Below, in pieces: positions 8,614-17,250 of a stretch of 53,480 nucleotides of DNA. The notes under the pieces were generated by a model. That model worked only from the letters and a program-made list of their open reading frames with translations. It ran no database searches and had not been told where the DNA came from. Numbering within the stretch: position 1 is the first letter of the stretch; each line of letters begins with the position of its first letter. This DNA is from an uncultured Clostridia bacterium. GTDB lineage: Bacteria > Bacillota > Clostridia > UMGS1883. The stretch spans positions 1-53,480 of the forward strand of contig CAKSNY010000016.1 of NCBI GenBank assembly GCA_934476455.1, in the 5' to 3' direction. A program made the position numbers and the translations under genes.

Positions 8614-9399
8614 TCAATTTTCACTAAGCTTTTTTAAGAAAGCTTTTGTTTTTTCGTTTTTGGGGTTATCTATAACCTCTTCGGGGGAGCCGTCCTCCAA
8701 AACGGCGCCGTCCGACATAAAAATTACACGGTCGGAAACGTTGCGCGCAAACTCTATCTCGTGCGTTACGATTACCATTGTAACCTTTTTTGCGGCGAGG
8801 TCGCGGATAACGCGCAAAATCTCTCCGGTAAGCTCGGGGTCAAGCGCGCTGGTGGGCTCGTCAAAAAACAAAACCTTTGGATTAAGCGCAAGAGCCCTGG
8901 CAATACTTACACGCTGCTGCTGCCCGCCGGAAAGGTTGCAGGGGTAGCTGTTTAATCTGTCCTTAAGCCCCACGCGGGTAAGAAGCGCGCAGGCGTCCTC
9001 GTCAATCTTTTTATAAATGCCTGCTTTGTTCTGCTTAAAATCGGGGCGTTCCTTTGCAAGCAGCTTGGGCGCAAGGGTAACGTTTTCCAGAGCGCTGTAC
9101 TGCGGAAAAAGATTAAAGGACTGAAACACCAAGCCGAAGTTAAGCTGATTTTTGCGTATCTGCGCGCTTGTGCGCTTTTCCTTGGCGGCGGCATCGAAAA
9201 TTACCTCACCGTCGGAAAGTATCTGCCCGCCGTCGGCGGTTTCAAGAAAGTTTATACAGCGCAAAAGCGTTGTTTTTCCGCTTCCGGACGAGCCTATTAC
9301 AGACACAACCTCTCCCTTTTCAAGAGAAAAGCTTACGCCCTTTAGCACCCCTGTTTTGCCAAAGCTTTTTTTAATATTTTTTACTTCCAATACAGCCAT
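8614..9399 (-). CDS. Polar amino-acid ABC transporter, ATP-binding protein
   Basis: A GlnQ/HisP-type ATPase of 261 residues that powers amino-acid import. Walker A GSSGSGKTT is at 36-44, then the signature LSGGQQQRVSIARAL, Walker B VLFFDEPTSALDPE and the H-loop VIVTHEIEFA. An insertion of about 15 residues between the Q-loop (VFQSFNLFPQ) and the signature (KERPDFKQNKAGIYKK) is longer than in E. coli GlnQ. It follows the permease gene on the minus strand. Confidence 0.95.
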   Translation of the reverse strand: MAVLEVKNIKKSFGKTGVLKGVSFSLEKGEVVSVIGSSGSGKTTLLRCINFLETADGGQILSDGEVIFDAAAKEKRTSAQIRKNQLNFGLVFQSFNLFPQYSALENVTLAPKLLAKERPDFKQNKAGIYKKIDEDACALLTRVGLKDRLNSYPCNLSGGQQQRVSIARALALNPKVLFFDEPTSALDPELTGEILRVIRDLAAKKVTMVIVTHEIEFARNVSDRVIFMSDGAVLEDGSPEEVIDNPKNEKTKAFLKKLSEN

Positions 9400-9428
9400 A
9401 AATAATCTCCATTCTTCATATTAGAGCG

Positions 9429-10088
9429 TCAGCTTCTGAAATAACTCATTCTTTTTTCAATATATCCGAACAAAAGCGTCAGCACACCCGAAAAGATAAG
9501 GTAGAACACGCCCGTGTAAAACAAGGGCCATATAAGCCCTTTAAGCTTTATAAAGCGTTCCGCGCTCCAGATAATTTCGTACACGGCGATTATTCGTGCA
9601 AGCGAGGTGTCCTTTACAAGGGTTATTATTTCGTTGCTTATGGGGGGAACAATGCGCTTTATTACCTGAAGCAGCACAACCTTAAAAAATATCTGCACCT
9701 TTGTAAGACCGAGAACCTGCCCCGCCTCATACTGCCCGCGCGAGATAGACTCTATCCCGCCGCGGTATATCTCGGAAAAATAGCAGGCATAGTTTATAAC
9801 AAACGCCAAAAGCGCAGCCAAAAACCTGTCTAACAGGGGCAAATCAAACATAAGCCCCGGACCGTAATAAATAATTATAAGCTGAAGCATAAGCGGCGTT
9901 CCGCGGATTATCCACACAACGGTGCGCACAAGCCAGCGAAGCGGCGTAAAACGGCTCATCGAGCCGAAGCTTATAACAAGCCCCAACGGAAGCGAGAACA
10001 CAAGCGTAAGGAAAAAAAGCTTAAGCGTAGCGTAAAAGCCTACCCACAGCGCCTGTGTTACAGGCATAAACGAATCGAAAAATGTCAT
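9429..10088 (-). CDS. Polar amino-acid ABC transporter, permease
   Basis: A 219-residue HisM/GlnP-type inner-membrane permease with about five transmembrane helices. The cytoplasmic EAA-like loop (SISRGQYEAGQVLGLTKVQ) docks on the ATPase. A single permease gene suggests a homodimer. It lies between the binding protein and ATPase genes; an intercistronic hairpin precedes it. Confidence 0.95.
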   Translation of the reverse strand: MTFFDSFMPVTQALWVGFYATLKLFFLTLVFSLPLGLVISFGSMSRFTPLRWLVRTVVWIIRGTPLMLQLIIIYYGPGLMFDLPLLDRFLAALLAFVINYACYFSEIYRGGIESISRGQYEAGQVLGLTKVQIFFKVVLLQVIKRIVPPISNEIITLVKDTSLARIIAVYEIIWSAERFIKLKGLIWPLFYTGVFYLIFSGVLTLLFGYIEKRMSYFRS

Positions 10089-10116
10089 AAAAAACCATCC
10101 TTAAAACGCAGCCAAA

Positions 10117-10150
10117 GGGATTTTAAGAAGGCTGCCCCCCTTAAAATCCC
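10117..10150 (-). other. Intercistronic hairpin between binding protein and permease
   Basis: GGGATTTTAAG pairs perfectly with CTTAAAATCCC around a 12-base loop in the 86-base gap. There is no T-run, so transcription should continue. Such hairpins often protect the upstream mRNA and raise binding protein over permease; that role is inferred. Confidence 0.65.
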
Positions 10151-10174
10151 GTAAAAGCCGCAATGTATCTGAAA

Positions 10175-10990
10175 TCAGTCTGCAAGTGCAACGGAATACT
10201 TCTTGGCGATTTCATCAAGCTTTCCGTTTTCTTTAAGCTGCTTAATATAGCCGTTTACAAGAGATTGCATATCAGACCCCTTACGGAAGCCTATTCCGTA
10301 TTCTTCTTTTGTGAGGGAAAGCCCCTTGGAAAGGTCCTGATAGCTTGTGCCCTCGCCCGTCATAGACTGTGCCATTGTAATATCTATGATGCAGGCGTCG
10401 GCAGAACCGGACTTAACCTCCATAAGCGCGTCGGACTGCGCCTTTACGGAAACAGACTTAAACCCAAGCTCCTCTGCCGCACCTTCTGCCGCAGAACCCG
10501 ACTCAACCGCAAAGGTAAGCCCCTTCATAGAATCGGTATCCTTATACTTATCAACCTCGGAAGCCTTCATAACCACAACCTGTTCGTTTTTAGCGTACGG
10601 GTCGGAGCAAGCCGTGTTAAGCTTAACCTCGTCTGTAATTGTCATACCGTTCCATATGCAGTCGATAGCCTTAGAGTCAAGCTCGAGGAACTTGTTATCC
10701 CAGTCGATTACAACAAACTCTGCCTCAACGCCCATAAGGGAAGCAACCTCACGTGCAAAGTCTGCGTCAAAACCTGTCCATTCGCCGTTTTCGTCCTGAT
10801 AATCCATCGGCTCATACTCTGTAATACCTACAACAAGCTTTCCGTTTTTCTTAATCGTTTCGCTGTCGGAAGCAACGGGCTGTGCCGTGTTGCTGTCCTT
10901 GTTTTTGTTTTCGGCGGCCTTTTTTCCGCAGCCTGCAAAAACGGAAAATGCAAGCGCCAGTGTAAGTGCAATTGTCAATAATTTTTTCAT
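10175..10990 (-). CDS. Polar amino-acid ABC transporter, substrate-binding lipoprotein
   Basis: A 271-residue periplasmic-binding-protein type 2 (SBP_bac_3) lipoprotein. The signal peptide ends in a lipobox FAGC with lipidated Cys21, followed by a charged linker. The mature part shows LVVGITEYEPMDYQDENGEW, GFDADFAREVA and CIWNGMTITDE, typical of glutamine/cystine/arginine binding proteins; the exact ligand is not evident. First gene of an operon that continues through permease, ATPase, regulator, exporter and rsmA. A good promoter lies 33-61 bases upstream. Confidence 0.95.
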   Translation of the reverse strand: MKKLLTIALTLALAFSVFAGCGKKAAENKNKDSNTAQPVASDSETIKKNGKLVVGITEYEPMDYQDENGEWTGFDADFAREVASLMGVEAEFVVIDWDNKFLELDSKAIDCIWNGMTITDEVKLNTACSDPYAKNEQVVVMKASEVDKYKDTDSMKGLTFAVESGSAAEGAAEELGFKSVSVKAQSDALMEVKSGSADACIIDITMAQSMTGEGTSYQDLSKGLSLTKEEYGIGFRKGSDMQSLVNGYIKQLKENGKLDEIAKKYSVALAD

Positions 10991-11022
10991 ATTTATTACG
11001 TCCTTTCGTTTAACTTGTTATC

Positions 11023-11051
11023 ATATTATCACTTTACTGCGCTAAAGTCAA
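11023..11051 (-). promoter_or_regulatory. Sigma-A promoter of the amino-acid uptake operon
   Basis: On the minus strand TTGACT (11051-11046) and TAATAT (11028-11023) are 17 bases apart, upstream of the binding-protein ribosome site AAAGGA. Confidence 0.8.
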
Positions 11052-11080
11052 GAGTTTTTTTCAAAATTTTTTAAAAAAAT

Positions 11081-11119
11081 AAAAAAGCGGTTTTTGCGGG
11101 TGTGTACCGCAAAAACCGC
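11081..11119 (-). terminator. Terminator after malQ
   Basis: On the minus strand GCGGTTTTTGCGG pairs with CCGCAAAAACCGC around loop TACACAC, followed by a T-run. It is a near copy of the hairpin at 5628-5668. Confidence 0.88.
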
Positions 11120-11141
11120 GTCCTGTAAAAATCGGCGCGAA

Positions 11142-12641
11142 TTATACAAACCTGCCGCGCTTGTACAGCCCGTTAAGCGATTTGTAAAAATCCTTATCGA
11201 TTGACCCGAGAGCGTCTTTTGTCAGTCGGAAGCACCAGTTATCCTCCGCCGTACCGGGGTGGTTCATACACGTGTCGCCGCCGAAGCCGCAAAGGTCCTG
11301 CACGGGAACAATCGCACTAAGCGCAGAGGAGCGCCACAGTGTGCGTATTATGCTGCGGATAACAAGGCTGCCGGGACCGCCCTGTCCCCAGTCACCCTCA
11401 AACCCGCAATATGACAGGGCATAGTTACGGCTTTCAGGGGTGGATTCCCACAGCCAGCCGAGTATGGTGGTGTTATCGTGCGTGCCGGTATAGGCAACGG
11501 TGTGCCTGCTGTAGTTATGCGGAAGATGCACGCTGTCGCCGTCCGAAATAAATGCAAACTGCATAACGCCCATTCCCGGAAAGCCGCTTTCCTTTAAAAG
11601 AGAGCGTACATCGTCGTCTATATCGCCGAGGTCTTCGGCTATTATATTCGGGTTTTTTAATTCCTTTTTCACGGCGTTAAAAAGCTTCATACCCGGACCG
11701 GGCAGCCATCTTCCGTTTTTTGCGCTTTGCCCCGCGGGTATCGCCCAGTATGCGCAAAACGCGCGGAAATGGTCTATCCGCACCGCGTCGCACCGCGTAA
11801 GCGTAAGCTTAATTCTGTCCAGCCAAAAGCGGTAGCCCGTTTTTTCCATTTCGTTCCAATTATAAAGGGGATTGCCCCAAAGCTGCCCGTCCGCACAGAA
11901 ATAATCGGGCGGAACACCCGCACAGTGTGTAAGGGATAAATCGTCGTCAAGCATAAAAAGCTGCGGGTTATACCACACGTCGGCGCTGTCGTACGCGGGG
12001 TAGATTGGCATATCGCCGACAATGCCCACACCGCTTTTATTGGCATATTCCTTTAAGGAAGCCCACTGGCGCGAAAATTCCCACTGCAAAAACTTGTGAT
12101 AGAAAATGTCTTCGGCATGCTCCTTTTCAAAAAGGGACAAAGCCTTTTTATCGCGCATACGGTAGGGCTTTTCCCATTCGTACCAGGGAGCGCCCGAAAA
12201 ACGGTCTTTAATTGCACGGTAAAGCGCGTACCCGTGAAGCCAGGTGTTTTCGCGGTCAAACGCACAAATTTCTTCCCTGTCGCTTTCGCCTATACGCCCG
12301 AATGCCGCCCTAAAAAGCGCGGGGCGGGTTTTTTTAAGTGCGTCATACTGCGTAACATATATATCGGAAAATTCCGCGCTTTCCAGCTCCTCTTTCGTTA
12401 TAAGCCCCTTTTCAAAAAGAATACCGGGGTCTGTGAAAAGCACGTTTCCCGCAAAAAGGCTTTCGCCCGAATAAGGCGAGTTGTAAAAATCGCACGGACC
12501 TACGGGCAAAATCTGCCACAGCCCGAAGCCGCTTTCCTTAAGAAAATCCACAAAAAGGCGAGCCCCCTCACCCAATGTTCCTATGCCGTATTTCCCCGGC
12601 AGTGAAGATATATGGCAAAGCACACCGCCGCATCTTTTCAT
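11142..12641 (-). CDS. malQ: 4-alpha-glucanotransferase
   Basis: GH77 amylomaltase, which transfers alpha-1,4-glucan segments between maltodextrins in the cytoplasm. Present are the N-terminal CHISSLPGKYGIGTLG, the nucleophile region AVRIDHFRAFCAYW, the acid/base IIAEDLGDI and the third acidic site GTHDNTT. Length 499 is standard. A monocistronic unit with its own promoter, a leader hairpin and a terminator. The GH13 enzyme at 50168 is a likely pathway partner elsewhere in the window. Confidence 0.96.
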   Translation of the reverse strand: MKRCGGVLCHISSLPGKYGIGTLGEGARLFVDFLKESGFGLWQILPVGPCDFYNSPYSGESLFAGNVLFTDPGILFEKGLITKEELESAEFSDIYVTQYDALKKTRPALFRAAFGRIGESDREEICAFDRENTWLHGYALYRAIKDRFSGAPWYEWEKPYRMRDKKALSLFEKEHAEDIFYHKFLQWEFSRQWASLKEYANKSGVGIVGDMPIYPAYDSADVWYNPQLFMLDDDLSLTHCAGVPPDYFCADGQLWGNPLYNWNEMEKTGYRFWLDRIKLTLTRCDAVRIDHFRAFCAYWAIPAGQSAKNGRWLPGPGMKLFNAVKKELKNPNIIAEDLGDIDDDVRSLLKESGFPGMGVMQFAFISDGDSVHLPHNYSRHTVAYTGTHDNTTILGWLWESTPESRNYALSYCGFEGDWGQGGPGSLVIRSIIRTLWRSSALSAIVPVQDLCGFGGDTCMNHPGTAEDNWCFRLTKDALGSIDKDFYKSLNGLYKRGRFV

Positions 12642-12681
12642 TAAAACAACCTCCGCATAAAATAATAAATAATGTATAAAA

Positions 12682-12727
12682 GTATCGCGTGCAGCGCTTA
12701 CGAACGGTTTTTCAGGCTACACGATAC
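12682..12727 (-). promoter_or_regulatory. Leader hairpin of malQ, possible attenuator
   Basis: In the malQ transcript GTATCGTGTAGC pairs with the partner GCTGCACGCGATAC and is followed by TTTTAT, about 40 bases before the start codon. It starts 6 bases after the -10 box, so it would form at the very 5' end of the RNA. The shape fits an attenuator or 5' stabiliser; no ligand motif is recognised. Confidence 0.45.
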
Positions 12728-12732
12728 ACTAT

Positions 12733-12760
12733 ATTTTATCATAAATCCCGAAATATACAA
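12733..12760 (-). promoter_or_regulatory. Probable promoter of malQ
   Basis: Minus strand TTGTAT (12760-12755) and TAAAAT (12738-12733) with 16-base spacing, just upstream of the leader hairpin. Confidence 0.5.
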
Positions 12761-12829
12761 TAATTATTTTTGCCGAAAGCGTTATTTTAAATGCATTGTG
12801 CAAATATATTGTAGCATGGAGGAAGGAAG

Positions 12830-13711
12830 ATGGACATAAGCTTTTTGGCAAAATATTTTCCGCCGCAGCTTACGGATGCGCTTTTTTTTCTCGGAACAAA
12901 GGACATGCAGGAGCTGAGAATTGTGGCAGACAAAAGCTGTGCGGTAATAAAGAACGGAAAAATTACCGATACGGGGCTGATTCTTTCGGGCGAGGAACTG
13001 AAAAAAATGGTTGAAAAAATGTGCGGCGGCTCGATGTATGCGGTGCAGGAAACGCTTTCACGCGGGTACATTACCCTTCCCGGCGGGCATCGGGTGGGGG
13101 TGTGCGGCAGGGTTTCGGTAAGCGGCGGCGCCGTTGTGCAGATGAAAAGTATTTTTGCCGTGTGCATACGCATTGCGCGGGAGGTAAAGGGCTGTGCAGA
13201 TGAAATAATGAAATACATTTTATGCGGCGAAAAGCTTTACAACACGCTTATAATATCGCCGCCCGGCTGCGGAAAAACAACCGTTTTAAGGGATATTGCG
13301 CGAACTCTCGGCGAAAAAAAGCGCGTATGTATTGCGGACGAGCGTTCGGAAATAGCCGCACTGTCCCAAAAAGGCGGCGCGGATGTGGGAAAGTACACCT
13401 GCGTTATGGACGGCGTGCCGAAATCCGCAGGGATGCAGATGCTGCTTCGCACAATGTCGCCCGATGTTATCATTACGGACGAAAGCGGAAACGAAGAGGA
13501 CGCCCGCGCCATTTTAAGCGCCGTAAACTGCGGTGTAAAAATAATAACCTCCGCACACGGGTACAGCGAAAAGGACGTTTTAAAAAGAACGTGCCTGGGC
13601 ACGCTTTGCGAAAGCGGAATTTTTGAAAGAATAATTGTTTTAAGCGGGAGAAACGGACCCGCGACAATAGAAAAAATAATATCGGACGGGAGGGCTCTTT
13701 GCCGTGTTTAA
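12830..13711 (+). CDS. spoIIIAA: Stage III sporulation protein AA
   Basis: A secretion-type ATPase of the SpoIIIA-SpoIIQ channel, acting on the mother-cell side to support forespore gene expression. The P-loop SPPGCGKTT is near residues 142-150, followed by CIADERSEIAA and DVIITDE (Walker B-like). The N-terminal half carries YAVQETLSRGYITLPGGHRVGVCGR, the SpoIIIAA signature. Length 293 is close to the family norm. GGAGGAAGGAAG precedes the ATG. First gene of an intact eight-gene operon; a mother-cell sigma-E promoter is expected in the 188-base gap, but none is clear enough to call. Confidence 0.96.
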   Translation: MDISFLAKYFPPQLTDALFFLGTKDMQELRIVADKSCAVIKNGKITDTGLILSGEELKKMVEKMCGGSMYAVQETLSRGYITLPGGHRVGVCGRVSVSGGAVVQMKSIFAVCIRIAREVKGCADEIMKYILCGEKLYNTLIISPPGCGKTTVLRDIARTLGEKKRVCIADERSEIAALSQKGGADVGKYTCVMDGVPKSAGMQMLLRTMSPDVIITDESGNEEDARAILSAVNCGVKIITSAHGYSEKDVLKRTCLGTLCESGIFERIIVLSGRNGPATIEKIISDGRALCRV

Positions 13712-14183
13712 GACAGTGGGCGCTTTGGCGCTTTTTACAGCGAGCGTTCTTTTCGGCTACAGGGAATATTTTTGTATATGCTGCCGCCGCCGCTTTTTTG
13801 AAGAAACTGTTTCCGCAATAAAAATAACGCAGGGAATGCTGCGGTGCCGCTGTGCGCCGCTTGACGAATGTTTTTTACAGTCGGGCGGAATTTTTAAAAA
13901 GGCAGCGCGTTACATAGAAGAGCAGATACCGCCCACCGACGCGGTAAAGCGCGCCGCAAGGGAGGAGCCGCTCTTAAAGGATGAGGAGAGAGAGCATTTT
14001 TACTTTTTTGCAGATGGGCTTTGCGCAGAGGACTGCGCGGGGCAAATGGCAAATGCCGCATTGTTTGAAAGTATGATGGAGGGCTGCTACAAAAAAGCGG
14101 CGGAGGAGGTAGGGCAGCGCGGCGTGCTTGCGCTGCGCGGGTCGGTGCTTTTGGGCTGTGCGGTGGTAATACTGCTTTTATAA
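13704..14183 (+). CDS. spoIIIAB: Stage III sporulation protein AB
   Basis: A 159-residue protein with N- and C-terminal membrane segments (VGALALFTASVLFGY and the last 20 residues, ending in VVILLL), distantly related to type II secretion GspF. It begins with a GTG inside the end of spoIIIAA (8-base overlap), implying translational coupling. Order and size match the spoIIIA operon, which makes the call firm although the sequence is divergent. Confidence 0.93.
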   Translation: MFKTVGALALFTASVLFGYREYFCICCRRRFFEETVSAIKITQGMLRCRCAPLDECFLQSGGIFKKAARYIEEQIPPTDAVKRAAREEPLLKDEEREHFYFFADGLCAEDCAGQMANAALFESMMEGCYKKAAEEVGQRGVLALRGSVLLGCAVVILLL

Positions 14184-14193
14184 AGGAGGGCTT

Positions 14194-14394
14194 ATGGATA
14201 ACGATATTGATTTAATTTTCCGCATTGCGGGAATAGGAATAATAGTGGCGGTTTTAAATCAGTTGCTTTTACGCTCCGGGCGGGACGAACAGGCGCTTAT
14301 GACAACCATTGCGGGGCTTGTTATTGCCCTTTTAATGTTGGTAGAACGCATCGCACGGCTGTTTGAAACCGTAAAGACGGTGTTCGGAATATGA
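14194..14394 (+). CDS. spoIIIAC: Stage III sporulation protein AC
   Basis: A 66-residue two-helix membrane protein (IAGIGIIVAVLNQLLL and TIAGLVIALLMLV) with the conserved RSGRDEQALM turn of SpoIIIAC. AAAGGAGG precedes the ATG. Its stop overlaps the spoIIIAD start. Confidence 0.96.
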   Translation: MDNDIDLIFRIAGIGIIVAVLNQLLLRSGRDEQALMTTIAGLVIALLMLVERIARLFETVKTVFGI

Positions 14395-14777
14395 ATATAG
14401 TATCAATTGCGGCGCTGTGCGTGTGCCTGTCGGTGCTTATACTGTGTGTAAAGCAGATACGCCCCGAAATGGGGCATATGATTTCCGTCGCCGCAGCAGT
14501 AATTTTATTTGTGCTGATAACGCCGTACGTAAAGGAAACCGCCGACGCGGTAAAGGCATTTGCAGCGTACGGGAAATACGGCTCGGATTATCTTGAGCCG
14601 ATAATAAAGATTACGGGCATTGCGTATGTTACCCAGCTTGGCAGCACGCTTTGCCGCGACTGTAACGAAACGGCGCTCGCCGCGCGTGTGGAAATGGCGG
14701 GAAAGGTTGCAATATGCCTTCTCACGGTACCCATTGCGCGGGAGGCATTTGTAAAAATAACGGGGATAATAAGATAG
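14391..14777 (+). CDS. spoIIIAD: Stage III sporulation protein AD
   Basis: A 128-residue membrane protein with about four hydrophobic segments and the family features VKQIRPEMGHMISVAAAVILF and ITGIAYVTQLGSTLCRDCNETALA. The ATGA overlap with spoIIIAC indicates coupling. Expected to sit with AC and AE in the membrane base of the channel. Confidence 0.96.
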   Translation: MNIVSIAALCVCLSVLILCVKQIRPEMGHMISVAAAVILFVLITPYVKETADAVKAFAAYGKYGSDYLEPIIKITGIAYVTQLGSTLCRDCNETALAARVEMAGKVAICLLTVPIAREAFVKITGIIR

Positions 14778-14778
14778 T

Positions 14779-15804
14779 ATGAACAATATTAAACCGCCCG
14801 CAATAACCGCCTCGGGCACGGAAAGCATTGAAAAGCTTTTTGGGGATTTTTCGTTTTCAAGAATTACGGACGATATTGTTTCCGGTAAATTTTCGCCCGA
14901 CCCGCAGGGGGTTTTAAACAGAATAATACGCATTTTCATGGGCGAGCTTTCCCAAAGCTTTGTACTTATGGGGGCGCTGGCGTCGCTTCTTGTAATGTGT
15001 GCTTTTTTGGAAAATCTGCAAAGCTCGTTTGAAAACAAATCCACATCGGCTGCCGTAAATTACGCCCTTTTTGTATACCTTGCGGCGATAAATGCGGCGG
15101 CGTTTGAAAAGGCGTGCGCCTATGTAAGCACTACCGTGCGCGATATAACGGTGCTTATGCAGGGAATTATCCCCGCAATGGCGCTGGCGGGGGCTTCGGG
15201 AGGAAGCGTGTATGCAGGGGCTATACACCCGCTTATATTTTTCATATGCAGCGTGTTTGCCCTGCTTATAAAAAATGTTATAACGCCGCTTGTACTGCTT
15301 CGTGCGGCGGCGTCGCTTTTGGGCGGGATTTCGCGCGGCGGCGCAATGGGCGAATTTGCCGATATTTTCTCAAAACTTCACAAAACACTGCTTGCCTTTA
15401 CAATGTCTATTTTTGCGGGCGTGCTTACGGTCGGGCGTTTTGCGGCGGCATCGTTTGACAGCCTTTATGCGCGCGGTATCAAGTTTGCCATAACAAGCGC
15501 GGTTCCGGTTGTCGGCGGCTCTATTTCAGAGGCGATGAGTACCGTTGCGGGTTCGGCGCTTGCGCTTAAAAGCGCGGTAGGCATAGCGGGCGTAGTAATG
15601 CTTTTTGCGGTATTTTTCGTGCCGATGATAAAGCTTGGCGCACTGTGTGCGGTGTACCGCATTACGGCGGCAATAGCCGCGCCCGTAACGGACAAAAGGG
15701 TTATAAGTGCAATTAAAACGACCGGCGAATGTGTGGATATGCTTTTTACGTCGATAGCCTGTATGGGAATAATTATGGTTATAGCGATAGCTTCGATAAT
15801 ATAG
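14779..15804 (+). CDS. spoIIIAE: Stage III sporulation protein AE
   Basis: The largest membrane protein of the operon, 341 residues. A soluble N-terminal stretch of about 65 residues is followed by roughly eight transmembrane helices. Motifs such as MQGIIPAMALAGASGGSVYAGAIHP and GISRGGAMGEFADIFSKLHKT are typical. This copy has little N-terminal signal region compared with the B. subtilis protein (about 399 residues). One base separates it from the spoIIIAD stop. Confidence 0.95.
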   Translation: MNNIKPPAITASGTESIEKLFGDFSFSRITDDIVSGKFSPDPQGVLNRIIRIFMGELSQSFVLMGALASLLVMCAFLENLQSSFENKSTSAAVNYALFVYLAAINAAAFEKACAYVSTTVRDITVLMQGIIPAMALAGASGGSVYAGAIHPLIFFICSVFALLIKNVITPLVLLRAAASLLGGISRGGAMGEFADIFSKLHKTLLAFTMSIFAGVLTVGRFAAASFDSLYARGIKFAITSAVPVVGGSISEAMSTVAGSALALKSAVGIAGVVMLFAVFFVPMIKLGALCAVYRITAAIAAPVTDKRVISAIKTTGECVDMLFTSIACMGIIMVIAIASII

Positions 15805-15814
15805 GGGTGAAAAA

Positions 15815-16252
15815 ATGGCGGATTACATAATATACATAGGGGCTGTGATGACGGCGTCCTCTCTTTTGTATATGCTGCTGCCCGAAGGCTCGGTGCGGCG
15901 CGTGGCATCTCTTGCAACGGGGTTTTTGGTAATATCCGCAATACTTTCGCCCGTAGGAAGAGGTATACCGAATATAAGCGTAAAGCTGCCGCGGGCAGAA
16001 CAAAAAGACCTTGAAAGCGCAAAAAAAAGCTACCGCGCAAACGTAATACAGCAGCACAGAAAAAACCTTTGCAAAATAATAAAGCAAAGGCTTAAAAACG
16101 GCGGAACCGTATTTGTGGACACCGACAACGACGGAAACATAAAAAAAATAACGCTGCGCGTAAAAGGGGATGAAAGCGCGGCGGTAAGCTACATTGTGTC
16201 GGAGCTTTCGGTGCCGAGGGAAAGGATAACGATAATATATGAAAATAATTGA
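15815..16252 (+). CDS. spoIIIAF: Stage III sporulation protein AF
   Basis: A 145-residue protein with two N-terminal transmembrane helices (IIYIGAVMTASSLLYMLL and ASLATGFLVISAILSPV) and a basic soluble domain carrying a ring-building-like fold. GGGGTG precedes the ATG. It overlaps spoIIIAG by 14 bases. Confidence 0.94.
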   Translation: MADYIIYIGAVMTASSLLYMLLPEGSVRRVASLATGFLVISAILSPVGRGIPNISVKLPRAEQKDLESAKKSYRANVIQQHRKNLCKIIKQRLKNGGTVFVDTDNDGNIKKITLRVKGDESAAVSYIVSELSVPRERITIIYENN

Positions 16253-16727
16253 CAAATTTTTCATGGATAAAAAGGGCAGCGGCGTAATATATATATTACT
16301 GGCATTGGGAATAATTATGCTTATATCGGGCGGCGCACTGTCCAAAACAAAAAAAGAGGCGCCGCAAAGCCCGAAGCAAGCGGATATAAGTATTGAGCCG
16401 ACAGTGGAAGAAAAGCTTGAAAAGACCCTCTCCGAAATAAAGGGCGCGGGAAAGGTAACGGTTATGACAACCGCGCTTTGCGGCGAAAAAGACATTTTGG
16501 GCTACGATACGGACGGGAAAAGCAAAAAAACGGTTATTCTCAATAAAGACGGCGGCGAAACACCGCTTGTAACGCAGAAAATTCCCGCAGAGCTTACGGG
16601 AATTATAATTGTTGCGGACGGCGCAAAAAATACATCCGTGCGTAAGGCGCTTATAGACGCCGCGGGGATTGTAACAGGTGTGCCGCCGCATAAAATTGCG
16701 GTTTTTGAAAGGGAGGAAAATCAATGA
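16239..16727 (+). CDS. spoIIIAG: Stage III sporulation protein AG
   Basis: A 162-residue single-pass protein (membrane helix about 15-35). Its soluble domain forms the large intermembrane ring in other spore formers: LEKTLSEIKGAGKVTVMTT and IVVADGAKNTSVRKALIDAAG are the family's ring-building-motif segments. It overlaps both neighbours, so translation is coupled. Confidence 0.95.
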   Translation: MKIIDKFFMDKKGSGVIYILLALGIIMLISGGALSKTKKEAPQSPKQADISIEPTVEEKLEKTLSEIKGAGKVTVMTTALCGEKDILGYDTDGKSKKTVILNKDGGETPLVTQKIPAELTGIIIVADGAKNTSVRKALIDAAGIVTGVPPHKIAVFEREENQ

Positions 16728-17239
16728 TGATGGTTATTAAGAAAAAACAGCTTGTTATAGCCGCGCTTGCGCTTGTTATGGGAACGGCGGGATACTTGAG
16801 TGCAAAAAAGGGCGAAAATACCGCCACCACCTCGGAGGGGCAGAAATATCTCGGCGAAACACAGCTTGTGGGGTCAAGCGAAAAGGTGGAAACAGACTTT
16901 TTTACGCAGGCGCGCATAGACCGCGAGGCGGGGCGCAGCCGCAGCATAGAAACGTTTAATTCGCTTATAGAAAACGAAAAGGCGGACAGCGAAGCAAAGG
17001 CAACCGCACAGCAGGGTATGCTTGCACTTGCGCAAAATACGGAAACGGAAACGGCAATAGAAAATCTGCTTAAGGCAAAGGGCTTTTCCGACGCCGTGTG
17101 CTATATAAATTCCGGTATGGCAAACGTTGTTGTGAAAACAGACGCTTTGGACGCTTCAAATGCTGCCATTATCTCCGAAATTGTGACAGAGCAGAGCGGA
17201 ATACCGCACGATAAAATTAAAATAATGGAAATGAACTGA
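16724..17239 (+). CDS. spoIIIAH: Stage III sporulation protein AH
   Basis: A 171-residue YscJ/FliF-like protein whose extracellular domain pairs with SpoIIQ across the intermembrane space. One N-terminal helix (LVIAALALVMGTAGYLSA) is followed by a charged linker and the conserved C-terminal block (DALDASNAAIISEIVTEQSGI). Start at ATGATGATG with GGGAGG upstream; the first ATG overlaps the spoIIIAG stop. No SpoIIQ gene is in the window. Confidence 0.96.
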   Translation: MMMVIKKKQLVIAALALVMGTAGYLSAKKGENTATTSEGQKYLGETQLVGSSEKVETDFFTQARIDREAGRSRSIETFNSLIENEKADSEAKATAQQGMLALAQNTETETAIENLLKAKGFSDAVCYINSGMANVVVKTDALDASNAAIISEIVTEQSGIPHDKIKIMEMN

Positions 17240-17250
17240 TAATTTAATAC

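Noticed and set aside
10163..10981. 272-codon plus-strand frame opposite the binding-protein gene
   Set aside because: Mirror frame of a clear lipoprotein gene; no ribosome site and implausible Cys/Arg-rich product.
17240..17250. Terminator directly after spoIIIAH
   Set aside because: No stem with a T-run is found between the stop and the next promoter; the operon may read through.
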